This document shows positions 1-8,898 of a DNA stretch of 56,833 nucleotides, piece by piece (position 1 is the stretch's first letter; each line of letters opens with the position of its first letter). The position numbers and the translations under genes were made by a program. The DNA lies in contig MIBE01000025.1 of NCBI GenBank assembly GCA_001829415.1, forward strand, positions 1 through 56,833. Reading direction: 5' to 3'. Source of the stretch: Spirochaetes bacterium GWF1_51_8. GTDB taxonomy: Bacteria; Spirochaetota; Brevinematia; Brevinematales; GWF1-51-8. The notes beneath the pieces are model-generated. The model was not told where the DNA came from and did not search any database. It worked only from the letters and a program-made list of their open reading frames with translations.

Positions 1-975
1 TTCAGTCACGAGAAAGTGATCAACCAGTACCTGATTGAAAAGATCATGGTCGACGACGAATTCGCGGCCGGGAAAGAAGTCGATTACTTCTATTACCGCC
101 TGAAACTCCGCGAGCATAAGGAACTGGAGAAGGACGGCTGGACGATCTATAAGTTCGTGATGGACCTGAACGACAAGATCATCGGAGAGGAATCCGAATA
201 CATCGCCTACGTTTTCCGTAACGAAAACAGCTTCCGGACGTTTGTCAAGAAGTGTATCGATAACAGCCTGCTCGACTATCTCGACAAGATTATCGAAAAG
301 GACAACGCCCGCAATATGATCAAGGACTTCGACGACTGGTTCAACGAGAGCTATTCGCTGTCCGACCTGAAATACGACTCGCGGGAATTCATCCTCTCGC
401 GTATCTTCGAGACGAGCCTAAAATCGCTCCACAAGAAGGTGATCAGCATCGACCTCAAGATAGAGGATTACCTCGACGTGCTCAATCTCTACCGCGATCT
501 TCAGGTGAATATGTCCGAGAAGGATCAGGTCGCGGTGAAAGAACTTTTGAACAACTACGCCCTGAGCGAGCTCGGCAAGCTGGAAGAGACCGGGATCGAA
601 AACTTCGATTTTACAAATCTCATCCGCATAATCCAGACCGCGAAGAAAGCGAATCTCGATATCGATTACGCCGATATGATACCGTATATCCGCGACTCGG
701 TGCTGGTGCGCCTGAGCGACGCGATCCTGAACCTGAACCGTCAGGAACTCAAACGGCTCGAGAAGCTGATCGATTTCACGAACATCGCGGGGATCGATTT
801 CGAGAAGTACGAGATACAGAACCTGATGTACGACTATCTCGAACGGTTTACCTCTGAATGGGAAACTGGGGGCGGGGACGCTCTGAAGGAGGGATTGCCG
901 CTCCTGTACTCGATCGCGTCGAAATTTAATATCGCGACTCACAAATTCGAGTACCGTTTTAAACACAAAGCTTAG
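1..975 (+). CDS. Hypothetical protein, 5' end outside window
   Basis: The reading frame is open from base 1, so the gene begins upstream; a GTG at 16 is only an internal candidate. The visible 320 or so residues are charged and look all-helical (many Glu/Lys/Asp with spaced Leu/Ile), with no signal peptide, membrane segment or motif I recognise. One stretch near the middle has the loose feel of a helical-repeat protein. Codon use matches the GC-rich neighbours. A gap of about 125 bp with its own promoter separates it from the TPR gene downstream, so it probably ends its own transcription unit. Function unknown. Confidence 0.75.
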   Translation, partial: FSHEKVINQYLIEKIMVDDEFAAGKEVDYFYYRLKLREHKELEKDGWTIYKFVMDLNDKIIGEESEYIAYVFRNENSFRTFVKKCIDNSLLDYLDKIIEKDNARNMIKDFDDWFNESYSLSDLKYDSREFILSRIFETSLKSLHKKVISIDLKIEDYLDVLNLYRDLQVNMSEKDQVAVKELLNNYALSELGKLEETGIENFDFTNLIRIIQTAKKANLDIDYADMIPYIRDSVLVRLSDAILNLNRQELKRLEKLIDFTNIAGIDFEKYEIQNLMYDYLERFTSEWETGGGDALKEGLPLLYSIASKFNIATHKFEYRFKHKA

Positions 976-1039
976 GATACCGGAGTGCGCGGATTTCCTT
1001 AGAATATTGACAATTATGGAAAATAAACCCATTGATTTT

Positions 1040-1068
1040 TTGACGTTTCCCGATAAATAAGTTACATT
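1040..1068 (+). promoter_or_regulatory. Sigma-70-type promoter for the TPR gene at 1102
   Basis: TTGACG (1040-1045), a 17-bp spacer and TACATT (1063-1068) lie 33 bp before the start codon at 1102. The surrounding gap is AT-rich. Read from sequence only. Confidence 0.5.
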
Positions 1069-1101
1069 AATGTGATTGGCAAATGAGAATGTGAGGAAAA
1101 G

Positions 1102-2229
1102 ATGTCCGATTTTACTGCGAAGATTGATGCGGCGGCTAACCTATTTAAATCAGAGAATTTCGAGGATGCCGAGAGAGCCTATAAGGAAATTCTCGATGAA
1201 CTCGAAAAAAATCCCGAATCTATCGAACTGAAAGCCAAAGCCCTGATCGGCCTTGCCGGATGCCTGCGTGAACAACTTTTCTTCGACGAGGCGATCCCGT
1301 TCTACGAGGAAGCCCAGAAGCTCAGACCTACCGATAAAGAATCGCTGATGGGGCTGGCGGACAGCTACCGCGGCCTGAAACATTGGGATAAAGCGATGGA
1401 TTACTGGAAGATGATCCTCAAGTTAGAACCGCAGGACTATCTTGTCATGACGCGTATCGGCGACGCCTACCGCAAACGCGGCGATTTCGAGAACGCCGAG
1501 AAGTATTACCTTATGTCGCTCGATGTCAATTCCAAAAACAAGTTCGCCCTCATGGGTATCGGCGACCTTTACTACAAAAACAAAAAGTATAACCGCGCGC
1601 TCGAGTTCTGGAAAAAGCTCCTCGAGATCAACCCGCGTTTTATCAATATCCTGACCATGGTCGGCAACGTCTACCGTATCTGGAAGCAGTTCGATAAATC
1701 GATCGAGTATTACCAGAAGGCGCTCGAGATCGACCGGAACAATTTTTACGCCCTTTACGGGATCGCCGATTCCCTTCGCGGGAAAGGCCGTTACAAGGAC
1801 TCGCTCAAGTACTGGCGGAAGATTCTCCGTAACGAGCCTGAGAACGAACGCATCCTGACCCGTCTGGGCGACTGTCTGATCCGGATCGGGAAATACCCCG
1901 AGGCGGAAGAGACCTACAAGCAGGTCCTCAAGGGCTCGTACAACAAGTACGCCGTGATCGGTATGATCCGTATCAAGCTCGAAGCGAAAGATTACGATAA
2001 GGCCACCACGGTCAGCCGTGAGTACCTGACCCGTTTCCCCAACGACCAGCGTGTCGTGCTCCTGCTCGCGAAGATATACGAGGAAGGTGGACAGGGCGAA
2101 AAAGCCCTCGAAGTATTCGAAACGTACAAAACGGTTTTCAAGGATAAAAAGGAGTTTATGTCGCGTCTCGCCTCTTCCACTATCGAACACTTCCAGAGTT
2201 CGATCGAAGAGCTGGATGAAAACGAGTAG
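1102..2229 (+). CDS. TPR repeat protein
   Basis: This 375-residue protein is built almost entirely of tetratricopeptide repeats. Units of about 34 residues recur with the usual A/G, Y and terminal P positions (for example LKLEPQDY, LEINPRFI, LEIDRNNF), and several carry a Trp (DYWKMIL, EFWKKLL, KYWRKIL). There is no signal peptide or membrane segment, so it is probably cytoplasmic and a scaffold for protein-protein contacts; its partner is unknown. The ATG at 1102 follows a GAGGAAAAG ribosome site. The next gene starts 9 bp after its stop, so it likely leads an operon with the secreted protein at 2239 and the TPR protein at 2837. Confidence 0.85.
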   Translation: MSDFTAKIDAAANLFKSENFEDAERAYKEILDELEKNPESIELKAKALIGLAGCLREQLFFDEAIPFYEEAQKLRPTDKESLMGLADSYRGLKHWDKAMDYWKMILKLEPQDYLVMTRIGDAYRKRGDFENAEKYYLMSLDVNSKNKFALMGIGDLYYKNKKYNRALEFWKKLLEINPRFINILTMVGNVYRIWKQFDKSIEYYQKALEIDRNNFYALYGIADSLRGKGRYKDSLKYWRKILRNEPENERILTRLGDCLIRIGKYPEAEETYKQVLKGSYNKYAVIGMIRIKLEAKDYDKATTVSREYLTRFPNDQRVVLLLAKIYEEGGQGEKALEVFETYKTVFKDKKEFMSRLASSTIEHFQSSIEELDENE

Positions 2230-2238
2230 GATAACACT

Positions 2239-2808
2239 ATGACGCTAAAACGAATCACGCTCCTGTTTCTCCTTCTCGTTGTCCCGGCGCTTCTTCTTTT
2301 CTCAATCGATCTCCCTTACAACGAGGTGATCCCGGTCTACCCCGGTTTCCAGTTCTCGCTCGTCTCGGAAAAAAGCAACACGTTGAAGATCAAGACGGCT
2401 ATCGATCTTCCCGAAAACTATGTCGATTACAAAAAGTTCGATATGCTCTGGCAGGTGCGCCTGAAGTACGACGGAGTCGATTACGAATGGATGCTCCGTT
2501 TCCGTGTCGAGAAGAACGGCGATATGTACCTCGAGGAAATTTCCGACGACTACACCACTCGCGTCATCCCGCATTCGGCATCACCGCTCTTTCCCCGTGA
2601 AACAGTACTCGGCAATCCGATAGTTCTCGGTAAAAACATCTCATGGGTCGTAGTAAAAAAAGTTCCTTCTATAAAGCTCGGTACTAAAAACTATAGCGAT
2701 GTTTACATGGCGGAACTCACGCTTTCGGGAAAAAAGGTCACGATCTACCTCGCTAAAAAGCGGGGAATCGTGGGTATCGTCCTTGACGGGGAAACTTTCG
2801 CGCAGTAA
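2239..2808 (+). CDS. Secreted hypothetical protein
   Basis: A 189-residue protein opening with Met-Thr-Leu-Lys-Arg and a long hydrophobic stretch (about residues 5-22) that reads as an export signal. No lipobox Cys is present. The remainder alternates hydrophobic and polar residues, suggesting a beta-rich periplasmic domain, but I recognise no family. It sits 9 bp after the TPR gene and 28 bp before a second TPR gene, consistent with co-transcription. Function unknown. Confidence 0.75.
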   Translation: MTLKRITLLFLLLVVPALLLFSIDLPYNEVIPVYPGFQFSLVSEKSNTLKIKTAIDLPENYVDYKKFDMLWQVRLKYDGVDYEWMLRFRVEKNGDMYLEEISDDYTTRVIPHSASPLFPRETVLGNPIVLGKNISWVVVKKVPSIKLGTKNYSDVYMAELTLSGKKVTIYLAKKRGIVGIVLDGETFAQ

Positions 2809-2836
2809 TTATCCGTAACCTGAGGGAGGGGAATGG

Positions 2837-3547
2837 ATGAAAATACCGTCGGAGTTGGAAAAACGGCTCCAGCCCGTTGTCGGCGTGTTTATCGAAAAGA
2901 AAAAGTTCGAAGCCGCGATCGAAGCGCTCGCCTCGATCAAGAAAAACTTCCCCGATTTCCATATTGTCGATTATTACCTCGGCATCTGCCATATCAACCT
3001 GCTCGATTACGATAAGGGTGTCAGGTCGTTCGAAGCGGTCAAGGCGTCAAACCAGCTTTCGCCGGTACAGATCGCGCAGACCAACCTCATCCTCGGCCTC
3101 GTCTACTCCCAGCTCAAAGAGTTGGACAAAGCCGAAAGCGCGATCAAGAACGCTCTCAATTTCAATCCCCAGAGTTCGATGGCGCATTCCGAGCTGGGAT
3201 ATATCTACTACCTCGCGAAGCGTTACCCCGAAGCCATCCGTTACTTCAAACTCGCAATCGAGCTCGATCCGAACAACGCCGGGGCGCACAACAATCTCGG
3301 GTTTACCTACGCGGAGATCGGGATCAATATCAACGATTCGATCCGCGAGTGCCGGAAAGCGGTCGCGCTCAACCGCAACTCGCCGGCGTACCGGGACAGT
3401 CTCGGCTGGGCGTACTACGCGGCCGGACAGTACTCCGAGGCGGTGAAGGAGCTTGAAAAAGCGATGGAGTACGACTCGACCAATCCGATGATCGCGGAAC
3501 ATTACAAGGAAGCGATGCAGAAACGCGACCGGCATAAGAAGAAGTAA
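2837..3547 (+). CDS. TPR repeat protein
   Basis: A 236-residue protein with roughly five TPR units. The clearest run is residues 100-200, with typical endings such as NFNPQSS, ELDPNNA and ALNRNSP and the helix-A pattern HNNLGFTYAEIG. No signal peptide is visible, so a cytoplasmic scaffold role is likely. The C-terminus is a basic tail (RDRHKKK). The ATG at 2837 follows GAGGGGAATGG. It differs from the TPR protein at 1102 in lacking the Trp-containing repeats, so the two are not close paralogues. Specific partner unknown. Confidence 0.85.
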   Translation: MKIPSELEKRLQPVVGVFIEKKKFEAAIEALASIKKNFPDFHIVDYYLGICHINLLDYDKGVRSFEAVKASNQLSPVQIAQTNLILGLVYSQLKELDKAESAIKNALNFNPQSSMAHSELGYIYYLAKRYPEAIRYFKLAIELDPNNAGAHNNLGFTYAEIGININDSIRECRKAVALNRNSPAYRDSLGWAYYAAGQYSEAVKELEKAMEYDSTNPMIAEHYKEAMQKRDRHKKK

Positions 3548-3565
3548 ACTTTAGTGAGGATGATT

Positions 3566-4438
3566 TTGAAAAGTAATAAAAATAAACTAAAAGCCGTTTC
3601 GCTGTTTTTGTTCGGTTTATTATTACTTTTTGCCCCGGGAAATATCTATGCCGGTATGGATCAAAATCCTTTTGTTTTCATTTCTATTGATATAAAAACC
3701 GAAAAGACGCTCAATAAAACATTTCCGTTTGAAAGAAGTCTGATAGCGGAATTTATCGAAAAGCTAAAAGAATTCAAACCGAAAGCCATCGTTTTTAAGT
3801 TTTTCATCGATCTTCCGAAAAACGCGCAAGGAGATTCCCTGCTCGCGAAATCATTTTTAGGGATTCCTGTTTTTCATCAGGCGACAATCTCGAAGGAAAC
3901 ATTTCCAAATCCCCTAATGTCAAAATTCTCTATCGGTGATTCATCGCAAAACCTAGTTACCCCGTATATCGCAAATCCAAAAAACGCGGGGTGGATCCCG
4001 TTACCGATTTTTCAGTCAAATTGCCAAGATGTTGGATTTGTCGACTACAATCCTAAAAAGCCCGATTGTGTTCCGTTAGTAACGCAATATGGCGATATGT
4101 ACTATCGGTCGCTATGGTTTTCCCTTATAGCATTTTTGTACCCGCAGGCTGAATTCGTTCCCGGAAAATACCTTTCAGTAAATAATAAAAAAATTTCTCT
4201 TACCGCACAAAACGAAGTAAACATTCAATTACCGGAGACCGCTTCAATCACGAATGAAATTATTTCTCTGATCGATGTCATCGAAGGAAAGATCGATCAG
4301 ATCAAGATAGAGGGTAAAATAGTGATTCTCATGTATTCGGGAAAATCATTTTATGAACAATACACCCAAAAAGGCGCACAGACGCCGCATGAGATTTTTC
4401 TTAGTTTGTTAGAAGGCTTTTACAATAAAATAAAATAA
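3566..4438 (+). CDS. Secreted CHASE2-like domain protein
   Basis: About 290 residues: a signal peptide (hydrophobic run ending ...GNIYA) followed by one domain resembling CHASE2, the extracellular sensor usually found in front of kinases or cyclases. Matching features are an opening beta strand (FVFISIDIK), a strand near KPKAIVFKFF after a helix, and a C-terminal strand-turn (GKIVILMYSG) followed by a TP...L helix typical of the CHASE2 end. No transmembrane helix or output domain follows, so this is a free periplasmic version. The TTG at 3566 is chosen because GAGG lies 6 bp before it; ATG 3560 and GTG 3554 are alternatives. AT content is higher than in neighbours. Family call is by pattern only. 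Confidence 0.6.
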   Translation: MKSNKNKLKAVSLFLFGLLLLFAPGNIYAGMDQNPFVFISIDIKTEKTLNKTFPFERSLIAEFIEKLKEFKPKAIVFKFFIDLPKNAQGDSLLAKSFLGIPVFHQATISKETFPNPLMSKFSIGDSSQNLVTPYIANPKNAGWIPLPIFQSNCQDVGFVDYNPKKPDCVPLVTQYGDMYYRSLWFSLIAFLYPQAEFVPGKYLSVNNKKISLTAQNEVNIQLPETASITNEIISLIDVIEGKIDQIKIEGKIVILMYSGKSFYEQYTQKGAQTPHEIFLSLLEGFYNKIK

Positions 4439-4593
4439 GGGCGGTTCTAAAAACTTTATCATGATGAATATAAAATCGTTTTTCAGAACAAAATAAAGCA
4501 TATCTTTGTTGAATATTAAAATAGATTGCTTCGCTGCACTCGCAATGACAAGGCTGTTTTGTCCGCGTACTATAAAGCGCTTCTTCTACCGGG

Positions 4594-4678
4594 AAATCCG
4601 ACTAAGGGCGTATGTGCGACGCGGGCTCGCTTTCGCTTCGCGGGGAACTTTCATGCTAGTTACGCCCGACTCGGATTT
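4594..4678. repeat. Long imperfect inverted repeat (REP/MITE-like)
   Basis: AAATCCGA (4594-4601) pairs with TCGGATTT (4671-4678), and GGGCGTA (4606-4612) pairs with TACGCCC (4661-4667). The interior contains a further near-dyad, GCGACGCG against CGCTTCGC. Together this would fold into a long branched hairpin. It looks like a dispersed intergenic repeat, but only one copy lies in this window. Confidence 0.5.
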
Positions 4679-4724
4679 TCCGGATCTACTCCTAAGCTTT
4701 ATCTGCGCGGCGGCTCTTTCTTTG

Positions 4725-4760
4725 CTTCATTTCTTTCTGGCCGTGCAGAAAGAAATGAAG
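4725..4760. repeat. Perfect 15-bp stem-loop
   Basis: CTTCATTTCTTTCTG (4725-4739) and its exact reverse complement (4746-4760) are separated by the 6-base loop GCCGTG. There is no T-run at either end, so it is not a standard intrinsic terminator. It lies 25 bp from the 3' end of the LRR gene on the minus strand and may protect or end transcripts from both sides. Confidence 0.7.
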
Positions 4761-4785
4761 TATGAATTTTTATGACTTCAATGAA

Positions 4786-5829
4786 CTATCTCCCCATCTC
4801 GAAAAACTCTTTCACAGCGTCGATCCCCATATTCACCATTTCCATCGGCGGATACTCGAGCGGATTTCCGCTCACCGCGAGAACGTCGCATTTTGGCATC
4901 TCGAAAAACTCGCGCCCCATCCTGACAATTTGATTATCGCGGAGGTATAGCTCCTTAAGGTTTGGAAGGCGGCTGATCGAATCGGGAACCTGAGCGATAG
5001 AGTTTCCGCTCAGGTCGAGGACTTCGAGATTGAGCATTCCGCCGAAGATATCCGGCAAATCGGCCACGGTGTTCGTGCTGATACGGAGGGTTTTCAGCTT
5101 GGTGAGGCGCGACATCGTATGCGGGATAGCGGCGATCCGGTTGTTCCCGAGGTCGAGTTCGGTCAGTTCGAGCAGGTTGCCGATCTCGGCGGGAATGCCC
5201 GGTATGCCGTTCTCGGCGAGGTTCAGACGGCGGAGTTCGCGCATCCCCAGAATCTCTTCGGGGAACTCGTCGAGCCTGTTCCCGGAAAGGTCGAGTTCGA
5301 TCAGACGGGTCATCGCGGAGGCGCACGGCGGCATGCGTGTGAAATAGTTTTTACTCAGGTCGAGGATACGGAGGCCGGTCAACTGCCCCGCTTCTTTAGG
5401 CAGTGTCGAGAGATTGTTCGACGATGCATGGATACCGATCAGGCCGGCGAGATTCCCGATCTCCGCGGGGAGGTGGGAGATACGGTTCGACGACATGAAC
5501 AGGATGCGGAGCGACGAGAGCCGCCCGATCTCGCGGGGCAGGTCGAACAAGGTGTTCCGGGAGAGGTAAAGGACGGTCAGACGGGTCAGACGGCCGATCT
5601 CACCGGGTATCCGGGTCAGGCGGTTATCGCCAGCGTAGAGTTCTTCAAGCTCGGTGAGCGCGCCGATTTCACGCGGGATGTCGCCCAGCAGGTTCTTGTT
5701 CAGGTTGAGTTCTTTCAGCCCGGCGAGCGTGAACAGCTCGCGGTCGAGGCTTTTCAGCTCCATCCCCCTGAGGTCCAAGGCCGTCCCGCCGTCCTGTTTT
5801 ACCCGTTCGATTTTTTCCGACAAAGTCAT
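4786..5829 (-). CDS. Leucine-rich repeat protein
   Basis: About 347 residues consisting of some thirteen LRR units of 22-24 residues with the pattern LPxEIGxLxxLxxLxLxxNxL, as in the bacterial and Leptospira-type LRR family. It has no signal peptide or membrane segment, so it is probably cytoplasmic; these proteins present a curved binding face to other proteins. The ATG at 5829 is preferred over 5835 because GGGG lies 6 bp upstream of it. The final repeat is capped by a short helical tail (MGIDAVKEFFEMGR). Divergent from cca, with which it shares a 140-bp promoter region. Partner unknown. Confidence 0.85.
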   Translation of the reverse strand: MTLSEKIERVKQDGGTALDLRGMELKSLDRELFTLAGLKELNLNKNLLGDIPREIGALTELEELYAGDNRLTRIPGEIGRLTRLTVLYLSRNTLFDLPREIGRLSSLRILFMSSNRISHLPAEIGNLAGLIGIHASSNNLSTLPKEAGQLTGLRILDLSKNYFTRMPPCASAMTRLIELDLSGNRLDEFPEEILGMRELRRLNLAENGIPGIPAEIGNLLELTELDLGNNRIAAIPHTMSRLTKLKTLRISTNTVADLPDIFGGMLNLEVLDLSGNSIAQVPDSISRLPNLKELYLRDNQIVRMGREFFEMPKCDVLAVSGNPLEYPPMEMVNMGIDAVKEFFEMGR

Positions 5830-5969
5830 TCGCATCCCCGAAATCGTTTCCCCCCATTCTTTTTCGGAACATTGTCCGAAAAGCTAAGAAACGGGATGAA
5901 AATCGCTCGTTTTTTGGCGGGATAACCGAAAATAAGATACAATATGAGATAACGAATACGGGATGGGAC

Positions 5970-7427
5970 ATGCGGGACGATTCGGAATTGAAGCTCATAG
6001 GAAAATCATTGCCAGGCGATCTGAAATTTATCGTCGAGACGCTCGAACGCGCGGGGCATAAGGCCTACCTTGTCGGCGGAGCTGTCCGCGACCTCGCGCA
6101 CGCCTCTATCCACTCCACCGGGCATATCCCTGAAATGGACTTCGATTTCGCCACCGACGCTCCCCCAGAGAAGGTCATTTCCGTCTTCTCGGCGCTCCGC
6201 GTTTTTACCATTCCGACCGGGCTTCAGCATGGGACTGTCACGGTGGTGCTCCACGACACCAACTACGAAATCACGACCTACCGGATCGACGGCGAGTACC
6301 TCGACGGGCGGCATCCCGGCAGTATCCGTTTCTCGTCATCCATCGACGAAGACCTTTCGCGCCGCGACTTCACGGTGAACGCCATCGCTTACGACGTCCT
6401 CACAGGCGAGTTCCACGATCCGTTCGGCGGGATGGACGATATCGCCGTGAAAATCATCCGCACTGTCGGCGAACCGGGTGCGCGCTTCTCGGAGGACGGC
6501 CTGAGGCTGATGCGGGCATGCAGGATCGCGGCTTATATGGAATATGAGATCGAAGACCACACTTTGAACGCGATCGGCGAATGCAGGGAGATGATAAAAA
6601 AGGTTTCGCCCGAACGGATTCAGGAAGAACTGCTGAAACTCATGAAGGCGAAAAACCCGTCGGTCGGGATCGAGTATTTCCGTGAGACCGGTCTCCTTCC
6701 TCTCATCCTGCCGGAACTCGCCGAGGGTGTCGAGATCGACCAGAACGAGTACCACCTTTACGACGTCTATCGTCACAACATCTATGCCTGCGACGCCGCG
6801 CCGTTGGACAAGCCCCTGCTCCGTCTCGCCGCGCTTTTCCATGATGTCGGCAAGCCCCGTTCAAAGGACTACGCGCGGAGGATCGGAAACGGCAACGTCT
6901 TCTACAACCACGAGGTGATCGGCGCCAAGATGGCGCACGGCATCCTGAGAAGACTCCGTTTCTCCAACCACGCAATGACTTATATCACCGATATGATCAA
7001 GAACCACATGTTTTACTATACCGAGGAATGGACTGACGGCGCGGTGCGGCGGTTTCTCCGGAAGATCGACGGCGACCCGGAACTCCTGCGCGACCTCTTC
7101 GCGTTACGCAAAGCCGACAGGACGGCGAGCGGCGTGCGGAAAGGCGACGCTACGATCCTTGAAAAATTCCGCAGGCGCATCGAGGAGATCATGGAGAAAG
7201 ACAACGCCCTCAAGGTCACCGACCTGAAAATCGACGGCAATACGATCATGGAGCGGTTCGCGCTCAAACCCGGCAGGATTATCGGAGAGATGCTGAACTA
7301 CATGCTGGAAAAAGTGCTTGACAGTCCCGAGCTCAATACTCCCGAGGGACTCATCAAGATCGGCGAAGAATTCCTGCACAACCCCAAACCCGTCCCACCC
7401 GGCGAGGATGTGGAAATCCTAATATGA
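5970..7427 (+). CDS. cca: CCA tRNA nucleotidyltransferase with HD domain
   Basis: A 485-residue class II nucleotidyltransferase that adds or repairs the 3' CCA end of tRNAs. The head domain shows the family hallmarks: AYLVGGAVRDL near residue 34, the acidic pair in MDFDFATDAPPE, RRDFTVNAIAYD, and the nucleotide-selecting region around SEDGLRLMRACR. After the neck comes an HD domain (LFHDVGKPRSKD), as in bacterial CCA enzymes with phosphohydrolase activity. Poly(A) polymerases share the head, but the HD domain and length favour cca. A lipoprotein gene begins 10 bp after the stop. Confidence 0.92.
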   Translation: MRDDSELKLIGKSLPGDLKFIVETLERAGHKAYLVGGAVRDLAHASIHSTGHIPEMDFDFATDAPPEKVISVFSALRVFTIPTGLQHGTVTVVLHDTNYEITTYRIDGEYLDGRHPGSIRFSSSIDEDLSRRDFTVNAIAYDVLTGEFHDPFGGMDDIAVKIIRTVGEPGARFSEDGLRLMRACRIAAYMEYEIEDHTLNAIGECREMIKKVSPERIQEELLKLMKAKNPSVGIEYFRETGLLPLILPELAEGVEIDQNEYHLYDVYRHNIYACDAAPLDKPLLRLAALFHDVGKPRSKDYARRIGNGNVFYNHEVIGAKMAHGILRRLRFSNHAMTYITDMIKNHMFYYTEEWTDGAVRRFLRKIDGDPELLRDLFALRKADRTASGVRKGDATILEKFRRRIEEIMEKDNALKVTDLKIDGNTIMERFALKPGRIIGEMLNYMLEKVLDSPELNTPEGLIKIGEEFLHNPKPVPPGEDVEILI

Positions 7428-7437
7428 GGTACTTACC

Positions 7438-8004
7438 ATGAAAAATTTTTCAGCGTTCGCGATACTCGCGTTAGGAGTGTGGCTCTCGGCATGTACGGTC
7501 GAGGAGCCGAAATGGGTCGGATGGCTCCGCGATTTGGAGAACGTTCTCGACGAATACGACTATCTCAATTCCTATGAAGACATAGGTCCGGTGACCGAAA
7601 TAAAAACGTCCGAAAACTCGAACAAGATCAAGATGCTCGGCGAACTGCGGAAGCAGATCGAAACCCAACTATCCCTGTATACTAACGTCCTCGCCGACGT
7701 CGCGGAAGGCCAAAAGGAGAAATTCCTGAACGGGTACGAGCTGATCAAGTCCCATGCAGATAACGTCCTCTACCCGTGGAGGCGCTGGGTGCAGTACTAC
7801 AATAAGATCACGTTCGCGGTCGCCGGGATGGCAAATAACCCGGAACTGTTGGAACAGTTCGCCGCCGCGGTCTCCGAATGGAAACGGCTCGACGCGCAGA
7901 CCGGGGATATGCTGAAAACGATCCCGGAGAAAGACAAGCCCGAGTTTCTCGCGGCTGTTGTGTCGAACCGCGCGATGCTTGAAAAAATCATACCGGCGGA
8001 ATAA
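7438..8004 (+). CDS. Hypothetical lipoprotein
   Basis: A 188-residue protein with a lipoprotein signal: Met-Lys-Asn-Phe, a hydrophobic stretch, then LSAC at about residues 16-19 where Cys would be lipidated. The mature part is helical and charged (for example a long segment around residues 60-110), with no motif I recognise. It follows cca by only 10 bp and may be co-transcribed with it, though the pairing need not be functional. Probably anchored in the inner or outer membrane facing the periplasm. Confidence 0.75.
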   Translation: MKNFSAFAILALGVWLSACTVEEPKWVGWLRDLENVLDEYDYLNSYEDIGPVTEIKTSENSNKIKMLGELRKQIETQLSLYTNVLADVAEGQKEKFLNGYELIKSHADNVLYPWRRWVQYYNKITFAVAGMANNPELLEQFAAAVSEWKRLDAQTGDMLKTIPEKDKPEFLAAVVSNRAMLEKIIPAE

Positions 8005-8061
8005 GAAATCCATTGCTTTTATCCTGAAATGTCGATATATTAATATATCAAGGAGGACTCC

Positions 8062-8829
8062 ATGAGCAAGATTCATTATTCGATCAAGGTAATTCTGATG
8101 ACAGTAATCTGCGCGGGATTTGTTTCCGCCGCCGATGTTGAAGATATCGCGGGCAGTAAACTCGCCAAGTTGCGGAATACCCTCGAAGGCACGAAACAGT
8201 TAATAATAGAACTTTCCACTGCGTTGAAAGAAAATCCGAAGTCCTACGACGCCTCATGGCAATACGCGGCGATTTGTTATTTCTACGGGGACTTTTACCT
8301 GAAGGATAAAGAAGCCAAAAAGAAATATTTCACCCTCTGCAAGGACGCCGCATGGCAGGCGACCCAGATCAACCCGAAAGGCATCGACGGCCATTACTGG
8401 CTGGGCGTGGGTTTCGGAATGTGGTCGGAGGCTAACGGCATTCTCGACAGCCTCTTCTATGCCGACGACGTCGCGAGCGAAATGACTAAGGTGATCGAGC
8501 TCGATCCGTCTTACTTCCGCGGTACGCCGTGGATGGTGCGCGCTAAGGTTTACACGTACGCTCCCGGATGGCCTCTCAGTGTCGGCGATTCCGAGAAGGC
8601 TAAGGCCGATATGAAGATGGCATTGAAGTACGGCTCCGATTACCGTGTGGTCTACGTCCTCTATTCCGACATCCTGATGCACTGGGGACAGTGGGACGAG
8701 GCGATGAAAATGATAGACAAGGGCCTTGCGCTTCCGTTCGATAAAACCATTCCGGTCGAGGAAGAACGTTCTCTCGAGCAGTTGAATGAGTATAAGAAAA
8801 AGGTTTCGGCGGAATTGGCGAAGAAGTAG
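8062..8829 (+). CDS. Secreted TPR-like protein
   Basis: A 255-residue exported protein: signal peptide of about 24 residues ending ...GFVSA, then TPR-like helical repeats. The pattern HYWLGVGFGMWSE followed by a glycine/proline stretch (YAPGWPLSVGD) and SEKAKADMKMALKYG recalls the TatT/TRAP-T-component type of periplasmic TPR protein, which partners with transporters; that relation is tentative. The ATG at 8062 follows a strong AAGGAGGACTCC ribosome site. No transporter gene lies beside it, so its partner is unknown. Confidence 0.8.
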   Translation: MSKIHYSIKVILMTVICAGFVSAADVEDIAGSKLAKLRNTLEGTKQLIIELSTALKENPKSYDASWQYAAICYFYGDFYLKDKEAKKKYFTLCKDAAWQATQINPKGIDGHYWLGVGFGMWSEANGILDSLFYADDVASEMTKVIELDPSYFRGTPWMVRAKVYTYAPGWPLSVGDSEKAKADMKMALKYGSDYRVVYVLYSDILMHWGQWDEAMKMIDKGLALPFDKTIPVEEERSLEQLNEYKKKVSAELAKK

Positions 8830-8834
8830 AATAC

Positions 8835-8863
8835 TTGCCAAAACCCCCGGAATTGAGTACAAT
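8835..8863 (+). promoter_or_regulatory. Sigma-70-type promoter for the small ORF at 8899
   Basis: TTGCCA (8835-8840), a 17-bp spacer and TACAAT (8858-8863), immediately after the stop of the TPR gene and 35 bp before the GTG at 8899. Its presence supports the small gene being real. Confidence 0.55.
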
Positions 8864-8898
8864 ATTACCGGGAGGGAAACAAATTAGGTGCGGGGCTT

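Larger units (their letters stand above)
4439..4785. other. Non-coding gap with structured repeats
   Basis: No convincing gene. Two overlapping frames are open here but have no ribosome sites and do not resemble proteins. The region holds a short ATTGC...GCAAT dyad near 4525-4550, then the large imperfect hairpin at 4594-4678 and the perfect stem-loop at 4725-4760, listed separately. It lies between a + strand gene ending at 4438 and a - strand gene ending at 4786, so terminator or repeat roles are possible. Confidence 0.6.

Noticed and set aside
4506..4775. Two overlapping + strand frames in the gap
   Set aside because: They run through the inverted repeats, have no ribosome site and do not resemble proteins.
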